A DNA stretch of 64,000 nt from the NCBI RefSeq assembly GCF_045278715.1, contig NZ_CP136420.1:1860001-1924000 (forward strand), written 5' to 3'. A model generated the notes under the pieces. The model saw only the letters and a program-made list of their open reading frames with translations, did no database searches and was not told where the DNA came from. The position numbers and the translations under genes were made by a program. This document shows, in pieces, positions 42,393-50,250 of this stretch; position 1 is the stretch's first letter, and every line of letters begins with the position of its first letter. Origin of the DNA: Neomoorella carbonis. GTDB lineage: Bacteria > Bacillota > DSM-521 > Neomoorellales > Neomoorellaceae.

Positions 42393-43835
42393 TTATGCGC
42401 CCTGCTTCAGGTGAGACATATCCACACCCCGTTGCCGCAGCCACTTGGGCAAGAGTTCATTCTCTACCCGCTCGCTGACGGCCGGCGCTTTTTTGAGCAG
42501 CAGCTCCGCCAGGGGCTCGCTGACGTTGATACCGCCCATGGCGCCGTCAAAGATGAGGACCTTCCTGGTGCCGGTAGCCTTATAGGCAAACTCCATGGCC
42601 GCTTCCGTGCTTTCGGCCACCACCGCGTGCTTCATATAGGTCAGGTTCTGCGGGTCGCGGTTGAAGAGGTCCGCCTGCTCCTGGCCCACTACCACCGTGG
42701 GGATGTGCTCGCTGAAGAAGGCGCTGGGATAACCCGTCCAGGCGTAGTTGTGCACGCACATCTTAATGGCCGGGTTAACCGGTGGTATATCTTTCAGAAG
42801 CGGCTTCCCAGCCTTGCCGTAGAAGGCTTCCGTGTACCAGGTATAGGCCGGCAGGGGCATATCCAGGTCATACAGATCTGTATTGGCCCCGGCAAAGTTG
42901 GCGTAAATAACCCCGGCCGAGAAGACATACACCACCGGGCAGGGGAAGTCCAGGGCGGCAATGCACTCATCGATCTCGCCGAAGAGGGTCATCATCTTGC
43001 CGTAGTAACGGCAGCCGATCTGGGTCACTCTGTCATTCAGAGCGTAGAGATCGCTGTCGGCATCAACGCCGATGATGCCGTTGGGTGCCACCGTCAGGAA
43101 GGAAGCAAAGGCAAATTTCTTCTGGACAAAGGGCGAGTCAAAGATGGCCCTGGCCGTAAAGTTGGCCGCCCGCGGCCCCAGGTTCTGGTGATAGGTGGAC
43201 CGGGTTTCAATGCGGGCGTAGGACATGCCGAAGGGCTTCACGGCCCGGTCTACCTGGCGGTGGAAGTGGACCTCGCGGACATCGCTGTTATGGGCATGGA
43301 CAATCCAGTCGGCGTCGTAAATCTTGCGGATGCCATATAACGTGCCGATCTCGGTTTCAATGGGTATCCCCTGGTCAATGGGGGCCACACCGATGGCCTT
43401 GCCGTCAAAGTGCTTGTCCAGGCCATAACGCTTGATATACTCTTCCGTCTCCCGGAAGCGCAGGCCCACTCCGGCCCTGAGGCGGATATTCTTACACCCC
43501 GTCCGCGCCTCAATGACGTCTTTTATTGTCTTTAACATTTCTGCATAAGGTTCGCCGCCTAAAAGGGTAAAGCCGTGGTGGGAAGCCAGAATGTTAACCG
43601 AATGCTCCGGCTTGATCTTGCTCATATCGATTTTTTGTAAGGCTTCCTCCGTAGCTTTACGGACGGCAGCAACTCCCCCTTCACCCGGATAAATTACTTC
43701 CGGCAGATCGGGGAAAAGCTCTTTGAGCAGTACAGATGTCATTCCCGGTAGTTCGCAGACCCTGGTTTTAACTAACGCCGGGTCAATGCCATACTGGGAT
43801 TGCCTGGGTGGTATAGGTTTAATGGGAGGACGCAC
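42393..43835 (-). CDS. LarA-type nickel-pincer racemase/epimerase homologue
   Basis: A 480-residue protein that I place in the lactate racemase (LarA, DUF2088) superfamily. His190, Lys200 and His216 keep the exact spacing (+10, +16) of His174, Lys184 (covalent cofactor site) and His200 of Lactobacillus LarA. IRLRAGVGLRFRETEEYIKR aligns with the ATGFHRPSTHEEL region, but the LarA His108 is Arg here and the DHTRP motif is SHHGF. The C-terminal AMEFAY...KVLIFDG also matches. It should carry a nickel-pincer nucleotide and move hydride at an alpha-hydroxy acid carbon. The substrate is unknown. GTG start at 43835 with AAGGAGGG. Confidence 0.75.
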   Translation of the reverse strand: MRPPIKPIPPRQSQYGIDPALVKTRVCELPGMTSVLLKELFPDLPEVIYPGEGGVAAVRKATEEALQKIDMSKIKPEHSVNILASHHGFTLLGGEPYAEMLKTIKDVIEARTGCKNIRLRAGVGLRFRETEEYIKRYGLDKHFDGKAIGVAPIDQGIPIETEIGTLYGIRKIYDADWIVHAHNSDVREVHFHRQVDRAVKPFGMSYARIETRSTYHQNLGPRAANFTARAIFDSPFVQKKFAFASFLTVAPNGIIGVDADSDLYALNDRVTQIGCRYYGKMMTLFGEIDECIAALDFPCPVVYVFSAGVIYANFAGANTDLYDLDMPLPAYTWYTEAFYGKAGKPLLKDIPPVNPAIKMCVHNYAWTGYPSAFFSEHIPTVVVGQEQADLFNRDPQNLTYMKHAVVAESTEAAMEFAYKATGTRKVLIFDGAMGGINVSEPLAELLLKKAPAVSERVENELLPKWLRQRGVDMSHLKQGA

Positions 43836-44454
43836 AGGATTCCCTCCTTCCCTGTACAGGTGCTGCCACTACCCGGTCCAAAAGTTTGATGTCTTCGTCA
43901 AAGTAAAAGCCGCGGGTAGCATACTTGCGCTTGACTTCGTCAGGAATCTCCCACACCGTTACTGTGCGGCCGTACCACTGCCAGCCGTCTTGGGGCGGTT
44001 CCGGCTTAATGCCGGCCGCTTCCAGGAGGCGCAAAATAGGCTGGATGCATTCCACCTTGCATCCGGTACGGGCACCAGTGAGGAAAGAAACCTCTTCCGG
44101 GGACTTAGCCCCCTGCAGAATGGCGGCAGCTACTTCATCCGCCCGGGTGGCAGTGCAGTAGCAAATGATTTGCTCCGGGTTCAGCCGGGCGCGGCGGCAG
44201 AGATCTTCCACCCGGTCATAATCAACGGCGCTGACGTCGACTTTGACCACTACCGGCCGCTCCCGTTTTACCATGGTAATGGCATAGTCCGGGCAGCGCT
44301 GCTCGCAGGCGGCACAGCCGCGGCAGCGTTCTCCATCCACAACGGCTTTCCGGTTCTCTACCTTGATAGCCAGAACCGGACAAACCTTCTCGCAGGTTTT
44401 ACATCCCCGGCACTTACCGGCATCCACTTCAGCCAGCAAATTGACAACCTTCAA
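43819..44454 (-). CDS. Ferredoxin fused to a BFD-like [2Fe-2S] domain
   Basis: 211 residues. The N-terminal part has two [4Fe-4S] motifs (CRGCKTCEKVCP at 14-25, CRGCAACEQRCP at about 44-55). The middle part carries a BFD-like motif, CYC followed ~30 residues later by GCKVEC; the last pair is CX3C rather than the usual CX2C. It may transfer electrons to or from a partner enzyme. It overlaps the LarA-like gene by 17 bases, which suggests the two work together; LarA racemases themselves need no external electrons. TTG start at 44454. Confidence 0.8.
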   Translation of the reverse strand: MKVVNLLAEVDAGKCRGCKTCEKVCPVLAIKVENRKAVVDGERCRGCAACEQRCPDYAITMVKRERPVVVKVDVSAVDYDRVEDLCRRARLNPEQIICYCTATRADEVAAAILQGAKSPEEVSFLTGARTGCKVECIQPILRLLEAAGIKPEPPQDGWQWYGRTVTVWEIPDEVKRKYATRGFYFDEDIKLLDRVVAAPVQGRRESCASSH

Positions 44455-44457
44455 AGC

Positions 44458-45477
44458 TTATACCCCTCCTCTCTTTTGCGCTAACTGGTAAGCCACATCA
44501 ACAATCATATCTTCCTGTCCCCCGACCATCCGCCTCCTTCCCAGTTCAACTAAAATGTCCCGGGGATCGAGGTTGAATTTCTCGGCCGCCCGGTAGGTGT
44601 GCAAGAGGAAGCTGGAGTAAACACCGGCATAGCCCAGCATCAAGGGTGCGTTTCGCACCACCTGGGGCCGGTGCATGATGGGCTCAACGATATCTTCAGC
44701 TACATCCATAATCTTGTAGAAATCAACACCCGTCTGGTAACCAGCCTTATCCAGGACGCCCACCAAGGCTTCCGTCTGGGCATTGCCGGCCCCGGCGCCT
44801 AAGCCCCGGCAGGTACCATCCAGGAAGGTGGCTCCCGCTTCCACGGCAGCCAGGGCATTGGCCGTAGCCAGGGTCAGGTTGTTGTGGGCGTGGAAACCAA
44901 CAGGTACATTCACTGCTTCCACCACAGCGCCGACGCGGGCTTTAACATCCTCCGGCAACATGGCACCGGCCGAGTCGGCGATATTAATATAGTCGGCTCC
45001 GTAAGATTCAAAGAGTTTGGCCTGCTCGACTACCTTTTCCGGGGGTACCATGTGGGCCATCATCAAAAAGCCTACGGCCATCATGCCCATTTTTTTGGCG
45101 ATGCCAATATGCTGTTCGCCGATATCGGCTTCCGTAACATGGGTGGCCACCCGCACGACTTTGGCGCCGCAGTCGGCCGCCATCTTCAGGTCATCGACAG
45201 TGCCAATACCGGGCAGCAAAAGGACGGTTAATTTGCCTTTCTTGATTGCCCCACTGGCGGCTTTGAGCAGTTCTTCTTCACTTACTGCCGACCAGCCGTA
45301 GTTAAAGGAGGAACCGGCCAGGCCGTCGCCATGGGAAACTTCAATATATTCCACTCCGGCTGCGTCCAAGCCCGCAGCAATGGCGGCAACTTGTTCGGCC
45401 GTGAACTGGTGGCTGACGGCATGGCTGCCGTCGCGCAAGGTTGTATCGACCAGGTGGATAAATTTGGAGTTACTCAT
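44458..45477 (-). CDS. mhpE: 4-hydroxy-2-oxovalerate aldolase
   Basis: A 339-residue DRE-TIM metallolyase (DTTLRDGSHAVSHQF, with GFHAHNNLTLA as metal His motif). It splits 4-hydroxy-2-oxopentanoate to pyruvate and acetaldehyde, and normally forms a channelled complex with the acylating aldehyde dehydrogenase coded just upstream; the two genes overlap by ATGA. The C-terminal communication domain is present, so it is a MhpE/DmpG aldolase rather than an isopropylmalate synthase. Confidence 0.93.
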   Translation of the reverse strand: MSNSKFIHLVDTTLRDGSHAVSHQFTAEQVAAIAAGLDAAGVEYIEVSHGDGLAGSSFNYGWSAVSEEELLKAASGAIKKGKLTVLLLPGIGTVDDLKMAADCGAKVVRVATHVTEADIGEQHIGIAKKMGMMAVGFLMMAHMVPPEKVVEQAKLFESYGADYINIADSAGAMLPEDVKARVGAVVEAVNVPVGFHAHNNLTLATANALAAVEAGATFLDGTCRGLGAGAGNAQTEALVGVLDKAGYQTGVDFYKIMDVAEDIVEPIMHRPQVVRNAPLMLGYAGVYSSFLLHTYRAAEKFNLDPRDILVELGRRRMVGGQEDMIVDVAYQLAQKRGGV

Positions 45478-46349
45478 GCTGCCACCTCCCCTGCTAGAAT
45501 TTTTTGGGCGAGTTTTTCAGCTACTGCTACCGCAGCCGAGGTGATGATGTCCAGGTTTCCGGAATACTTGGGTAAGAAATCGCCGGCCCCTTCCACCTGG
45601 ACAATGACCGTTACTTTGTTTCCATCTAACAAAGGTGGCACCCGGAGCTGGTAGCCCGGGACGTAGCTCTGGATTTCCTTCACCATGGCCTCTACTGAGG
45701 CCCGGATGGCCTGCTCGTCCGGTTTTTCTACCTCGACGTAAATGGTGTTGGTCATCATTATGGGCGGTTCGGCTGGGTTCAGGATGATGATGGCTTTGCT
45801 TTTTTGAGCTCCACCGACCACCCTCAGGGCCCGGGCTGTCGTCTGGGTAAATTCGTCGATATTCTGGCGCGTGCCCGGTCCCGCGCTTTTGGAGGAAATG
45901 CAGGCCACAATTTCGGCGTACCTGGCACCAGCCACCCGGTTGATGGCATAGACAATGGGCACCGTAGCCTGGCCGCCGCAGGTTACCATGTTGAGATTGG
46001 GTTCGGCTTTGACCTGGTCCAGGTTGACACAGGGCACGACATAGGGGCCGACGGCGGCCGGCGTCAAATCGATGGCGATTTTACCGGCCTCTTTTAAAAG
46101 CGGGGCGTGCTGCAGGTGGGGCTTGGCCCCGGTGGCGTCGAAGACAATCTTGATGTCCTCTTCGGCCAGGACGGCATTGATGCCTTCGATAGAGGTTTTA
46201 ATGCCCAAGTTCCTGGCCCTTTTGATGCCTTCTGACTCGACAATGCCAGCCATGAGAGCCATCTCTAAATGCTGGCTGCGCAGGATCTTGTACATCAGGT
46301 CGGAACCGATATTCCCTGGGCCGATGACGGCCACTTTTACTTTTTCCAC
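45474..46349 (-). CDS. mhpF: Acetaldehyde dehydrogenase (acylating)
   Basis: About 291 residues. NAD site VAVIGPGNIGSDL, catalytic Cys in MVTCGGQATVPIV and the closing LDGNKVTVIVQVEGAGDFLP are those of MhpF/DmpF. It turns acetaldehyde made by the aldolase into acetyl-CoA with NAD and CoA. The GTG at 46349 is eight bases after AGGGG; a second GTG is at 46355. It overlaps the aldolase start by four bases. Confidence 0.93.
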   Translation of the reverse strand: MEKVKVAVIGPGNIGSDLMYKILRSQHLEMALMAGIVESEGIKRARNLGIKTSIEGINAVLAEEDIKIVFDATGAKPHLQHAPLLKEAGKIAIDLTPAAVGPYVVPCVNLDQVKAEPNLNMVTCGGQATVPIVYAINRVAGARYAEIVACISSKSAGPGTRQNIDEFTQTTARALRVVGGAQKSKAIIILNPAEPPIMMTNTIYVEVEKPDEQAIRASVEAMVKEIQSYVPGYQLRVPPLLDGNKVTVIVQVEGAGDFLPKYSGNLDIITSAAVAVAEKLAQKILAGEVAA

Positions 46350-46417
46350 ACTCACATCCCCTTTAATTTGAATTGGTTTTCGTTCGCTCACTCCAAACCA
46401 AAGTCATTTGTTTTTTG

Positions 46418-47191
46418 TTAAATAAACTTCAGGCTCAGGCTGCCCAGGCCGTGGAAGGAAACGGTGAAGACATCGCCGGCGCTGGCGTTTTCGGCTGCCG
46501 TGACGGCACCGGATAGAATGATTTCGCCGGCCTCCAGGGCGATGTCAAAGGCAGCCAGTTTATTGGCCAGCCAGGCCACGGCTGCCGCCGGGTGCCCCCA
46601 GACGGCGGCACCGGCGCCGCTGCTGACCACTTCGCCGTTCTTCTCCAGCACCATGCCGATGAGGCGCAGGTCCAGGTCTTTGATGGGCACCATGCGGCTG
46701 CCCAGGACCAGGCGGGCGCTGGAGGCGTTGTCGGCAATGGTGTCCGGGAGCTTGATCTTCCAGTCGCGGATGCGGCTGTCGACAATCTCAAAGGCCGGCA
46801 TGATGCCTTCCGTGGCCCGGAAGACGTCGGCAATGGTTACCCCCGGGCCTTTGAGGGTGTCCTTTAAGATAAAGGCCAGTTCTCCCTCCACCCGGGGTAA
46901 AAGGAGTTCATCCCGCCGGCAGGGTTCGCCCTCGAGTAGCAGCATGTTGTCCAGCAGGTGGCCGTAGTCGGGTTCGTTTACTCCCAGGAGCTGTTGCATG
47001 GCCCTGCTCGTCAGGCCGATCTTTTTACCAATGACCTTGCTCCCCCGGGCTTTCTTCATCCCTACGCCGGCCAGCTGGATGCGGTAGGCATCTTCTACCG
47101 TTAAATCGGGATAAGTGCTGGTCAAGGGTTCGATGGGTTTACAGCTGGCTTCTGCTGCCAGGAGTTCAGCGGCAATGGCCTGGTATTCCAT
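46418..47191 (-). CDS. mhpD: 2-keto-4-pentenoate hydratase (MhpD/DmpE family)
   Basis: A 257-residue FAH-superfamily hydratase. KVIGKKIGLTSRAMQQLLGV, EGELAFILK, PAFEIVDSRI and a GAAVWGHPAAAVAWLANKL stretch are typical of 2-hydroxypenta-2,4-dienoate hydratases. It would give 4-hydroxy-2-oxopentanoate for MhpE. ATG 47191 follows AAGGAGG by eight bases. It overlaps the previous gene by 26 bases. It could instead be a decarboxylase of the same family (4-oxalocrotonate decarboxylase). Confidence 0.85.
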   Translation of the reverse strand: MEYQAIAAELLAAEASCKPIEPLTSTYPDLTVEDAYRIQLAGVGMKKARGSKVIGKKIGLTSRAMQQLLGVNEPDYGHLLDNMLLLEGEPCRRDELLLPRVEGELAFILKDTLKGPGVTIADVFRATEGIMPAFEIVDSRIRDWKIKLPDTIADNASSARLVLGSRMVPIKDLDLRLIGMVLEKNGEVVSSGAGAAVWGHPAAAVAWLANKLAAFDIALEAGEIILSGAVTAAENASAGDVFTVSFHGLGSLSLKFI

Positions 47192-48086
47192 GTTCGTGGC
47201 CTCCTTCTTTCATTACACTGCGCCAGCGTTCCCGCAAAGCGCCGGCTATATATTCTGCCAGGGCGTCTTTCTCCAGCCCCTGCTCCAGCCCGGATAGAAG
47301 CCGGTCACAGCCCAGCCTGGCTTCTTCGTGGGGACCGGGCAGGGCTACCAGGTAGGCCAGGCCCACCCTGCCCACGGCAATGCGCACCCCTTCTTTATGG
47401 TGACGGTGATAATCCGGTTTAAACTTCAGGATCCAGGGGGTACAGGCCTCCGGGTCCAGGCGCAGGATGGCTTCGATGCTGAAATCTTTATCCTCGGCTC
47501 CAACCCCGCCGGTAGTAATAATGAGGCCGTAGCCTTCTTCCAGGGCCCCTTCCAGGCGGTTGGCCGCTGCTACGGCGTCGTCCTCGAGGATGCCGCCGAA
47601 CCTTGCCTGGTAGCCTGCTTTTTCCAGGGCCGCTATAATATAAGGTGAATTAGTGTCTTTGATTTTCCCGGCTATAACTTCGGCTCCGGAAGCAAAGACT
47701 ATGGCCCGCCGGGCGACGGCCCGGCTGATATCCCGGGCCAGGGTGACCGTTTCTTTCAATACCCGGGCGGCTTCTTCCGGCTCCAGGGCAATTAAACCCA
47801 GGACCCCTTCAGAGTGGACGGCGGCTCCCGGTTTTAAAGTTACCCCCGGTAACTCCGCCAGGCGCCGTAAAATTTCCTTTTCCTTGCCGGCTACCGCTTC
47901 CGCCCGCACCCGGCGCCGCAGGATGTCAAAGGCCACCAGACCGGGCCGAACGTCGACGACCATGACCTCCCGGGCCGGCAGTTCCAGGGCGGCGGCTGCC
48001 GCCGCGGCAACCCGGCCCAGGTCGGCGTCGGTTAGTTCAATGTTATCGATCCAGAAGGTTGTTTTCTCCAGCAGGTCCCATTCCAC
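47166..48086 (-). CDS. MoCF-domain (molybdopterin-binding-like) protein
   Basis: 306 residues. The C-terminal ~150 residues are a MogA/MoaB-like domain: ASGAEVIAGKIKDTNSP, then IITTGGVGAEDKDFS and VALPGPHEEA. The N-terminal ~130 residues are a separate domain I cannot name. Such proteins occur beside molybdenum hydroxylase genes, but none is in this cluster. It follows the QPRTase-like gene and precedes the hydratase. It may mature a molybdoenzyme coded elsewhere or bind another nucleotide cofactor. Confidence 0.7.
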   Translation of the reverse strand: MEWDLLEKTTFWIDNIELTDADLGRVAAAAAAALELPAREVMVVDVRPGLVAFDILRRRVRAEAVAGKEKEILRRLAELPGVTLKPGAAVHSEGVLGLIALEPEEAARVLKETVTLARDISRAVARRAIVFASGAEVIAGKIKDTNSPYIIAALEKAGYQARFGGILEDDAVAAANRLEGALEEGYGLIITTGGVGAEDKDFSIEAILRLDPEACTPWILKFKPDYHRHHKEGVRIAVGRVGLAYLVALPGPHEEARLGCDRLLSGLEQGLEKDALAEYIAGALRERWRSVMKEGGHEHGIPGHCR

Positions 48087-48177
48087 GGGTTATCCCCCCC
48101 TTCTTATGCTTTTTGACCCGACAATTAGTGTATAATTTGCTTGAGTTGGAATGTACAGGAAAATGTTATGCTTTCGT

Positions 48178-48993
48178 TTATAGCGAAATCCCTTCCACAT
48201 CCAGGCTTAAGTCTAAGAGGGGCGCGTCGATAATGGCCCGGCCGACATCGACGATGTCCGCCCCGGCGGCAATTACTTCCTCAAGGCCTGCCGGCGTAAC
48301 GCCGCCGGCAAAGGCGAGTTTTACTTTTTCCCGCCAGCCGCCCTGCTGCGCTGCCGTCACCACGGATGCCAGGTCCTCCAGGCGGCCGGTGTCTACCATA
48401 ATAATTCCCGCCCCGGCCTTTACCGCCGCCTCCGCTTCAGCGGCTACGGGCCGGCCTTCCCCGCGGATTTGGACGGCGATCACCCGCCCCGGGTCATAAG
48501 CTCGCGCCCGGCCCACCGCCGGCTCGATGCCTCCCAGGAGGCGGACGTAATTTTTATCCAGGTAGATAAAGGGCTGATCGGTAATCCGGATGCCGGCACC
48601 GCCGGTAGCGATGGCCTGGCGCAGCTCGCCTCTTATTTCCGGAGCCACCTTTTTCCACGCACCGCAGACGACTTTTATTCGCCCTCCGGCCTGCCGGACA
48701 AAATCAGCCGCCGCCGTTGCCACTCCGGAGGGCTTACCAACAACTCCCAGGAGCATTTCTTCAGCCCGGATAATCGCCGGGGCCTCGCCCCTGGCCCGGA
48801 AAAGGCAACTGCCAGGCTCCAAAGCATACCCTTCGGGGGCCGACCAGGTTACTTCCAGCCCCAGCTCGCCTGCCAGCTGCTTTAACCTGGCTGCCCCGGA
48901 GAATATTCCCCTTTCCCTGGCGGTGATGGTAAAAGCCAGGGCCTGCCTCCCCAAAGGGGCAAAGAGAAACTCTCTAAGTTCCACTGATATCAC
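48178..48993 (-). CDS. Divergent NadC/ModD-type phosphoribosyltransferase-fold protein
   Basis: 271 residues with the quinolinate phosphoribosyltransferase fold: an N-terminal domain with LGVVGKPSGVATAAADFV and a barrel with GAGIIMVDTG and FAGGVTPAGLEEVIAAGADIVDVG. Substrate-site residues differ from true NadC: the KxxHR loop is replaced (GGAGIRITDQPF) and VEVE is VQIR. It is probably not the housekeeping NAD enzyme. The related ModD goes with molybdate transport. Its role in this catabolic operon is open. GTG starts are possible at 48993 or 48984. Confidence 0.7.
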   Translation of the reverse strand: MISVELREFLFAPLGRQALAFTITARERGIFSGAARLKQLAGELGLEVTWSAPEGYALEPGSCLFRARGEAPAIIRAEEMLLGVVGKPSGVATAAADFVRQAGGRIKVVCGAWKKVAPEIRGELRQAIATGGAGIRITDQPFIYLDKNYVRLLGGIEPAVGRARAYDPGRVIAVQIRGEGRPVAAEAEAAVKAGAGIIMVDTGRLEDLASVVTAAQQGGWREKVKLAFAGGVTPAGLEEVIAAGADIVDVGRAIIDAPLLDLSLDVEGISL

Positions 48994-49783
48994 TTCCTAA
49001 AGCAGGCCGGTATCCCAGCCCGGCCGATATCTCCGCTGCCGTCCGGGTGACCAGTTCTACGGCCCGCTGGAACTTCTCTCCCTCCAGCCTCGCTACCGGA
49101 CCGGCAACGCTAATGGCAGCACATACTTTGCCGTAATGGTCCCTTATTGGCGCTGCAACACAGCGCAGGCTGTCCATAATTTCCTCATTGTCTACGGCAT
49201 ACCCTGTTGCCCGTATCTTTTCCAGTTCCGCCTCCAGCCGGCGCGGGTCGGTGATGGTATGGCGGGTATAGCGGGCCAGGCCTTTGGTCGCGATGATCCG
49301 TTTCACCTCGCCGGGGTGCAGGTAGGCCAGCAGCACCTTGCCTACCCCGGTACAGTGGGCCGGCAGGCGCATTCCGACCTGGGAAACAATCCGCAGGGAC
49401 TGGTGGCTTTCCCGCTTGTCAATATACAGCACTTCACCCTTATCAAGAATCACCAGGTGGACCGTCTCTTCCAGCTCGTCTACTAGTTTTTGTATATAAG
49501 GACCGGCTACTTTGCGTACGTCCCAGTTATTGGCTACTATATTACCGATTTCAAAAAGGCGTACTCCCAGGCGGTAACGGCCGTCGAAGGGCGACTGCTC
49601 CAAATAGCCGAAATCCCGCATGGTCGCTAACAAACCATGGAGGGTGCTTTTGGGCAGGTCCATAGAACGGGCTATTTCTGCCAGGGACATATCTCTCTGG
49701 TTGGCGGCCAGCAGGTCGAGGATCATTAATGCCTTGGCCACCGAGCGAATCCGTGATGGATTATTCTGGTCCTTTGTTGCCAT
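48974..49783 (-). CDS. IclR-family transcriptional regulator
   Basis: 269 residues: an N-terminal winged helix (SLAEIARSMDLPKSTLHGLLATM) and a C-terminal GAF-like effector domain (GMRLPAHCTGVGKVLLAYL and the final AAISVAGPVARL). IclR regulators commonly control aromatic-acid and meta-cleavage pathways. It is the first gene of the cluster and overlaps the next, so it probably regulates its own operon; a palindrome lies just upstream. Confidence 0.92.
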   Translation of the reverse strand: MATKDQNNPSRIRSVAKALMILDLLAANQRDMSLAEIARSMDLPKSTLHGLLATMRDFGYLEQSPFDGRYRLGVRLFEIGNIVANNWDVRKVAGPYIQKLVDELEETVHLVILDKGEVLYIDKRESHQSLRIVSQVGMRLPAHCTGVGKVLLAYLHPGEVKRIIATKGLARYTRHTITDPRRLEAELEKIRATGYAVDNEEIMDSLRCVAAPIRDHYGKVCAAISVAGPVARLEGEKFQRAVELVTRTAAEISAGLGYRPALGSDISGT

Positions 49784-50097
49784 TTTGCCAGCCCCATTCT
49801 ATATAATCGAACTAGATTTGATGTATTTAGTATACAATAGTTTTCCGTCAAAAGCTACCCTTTCCGGGCTGGCAATGTTCGGCAATATCAAACGCTATGC
49901 GATATTTACGTTAAAACAAATTCGCCATTAATTTTGGTATTCCTGCTGTACCATAGCCCCGTTCGTTCGGGATTATCGTAAATTTATTTGCCATAGCGAA
50001 CAGGGAAAATCATGGTACTTCCATACCGGAACTGGCATATCCTGGTGGTAATAAAGGGATAATATTTAGAAGACCAGCAAAAGGAGGTACCCCGCCC
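49784..50097. other. Intergenic region between iclR and the interrupted protease gene
   Basis: About 310 bases, A+T-rich. It holds the palindrome near the iclR start and, presumably, divergent promoters for the catabolic cluster and the protease gene. No ORF and no structured RNA that I recognise. Confidence 0.4.
49822..49836. promoter_or_regulatory. Candidate IclR operator palindrome
   Basis: TGTAT-N5-ATACA, 39 bases upstream of the iclR start and overlapping A+T-rich promoter-like sequence. IclR proteins bind short palindromes of this size near their own promoter. Support is positional only. Confidence 0.4.
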
Positions 50098-50191
50098 GTG
50101 GATTTCCTGAGTATCATCTGGATCATCTTTTTGATCTCCGCCTTTTTGCCCATGCTGCACCAGCGGCGCATCGAAGCCGCCCGCCTGCACC

Positions 50192-50199
50192 TTATCCGT
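50192..50199. repeat. Target-site duplication, left copy, of IS66
   Basis: TTATCCGT, identical to 52669-52676; eight bases as expected for IS66. Confidence 0.95.
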
Positions 50200-50212
50200 G
50201 TAAGCGTAAAAT

Positions 50213-50240
50213 AGCCCCCACCTATCACCGAGGTGGGGGC
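50213..50240 (-). terminator. Hairpin at the left end of IS66
   Basis: GCCCCCACCT and its complement, ten-base arms with a seven-base loop, followed on the minus strand by TATTTTAC. It probably ends the tnpABC transcript. Confidence 0.65.
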
Positions 50241-50250
50241 AAAAACAAGC

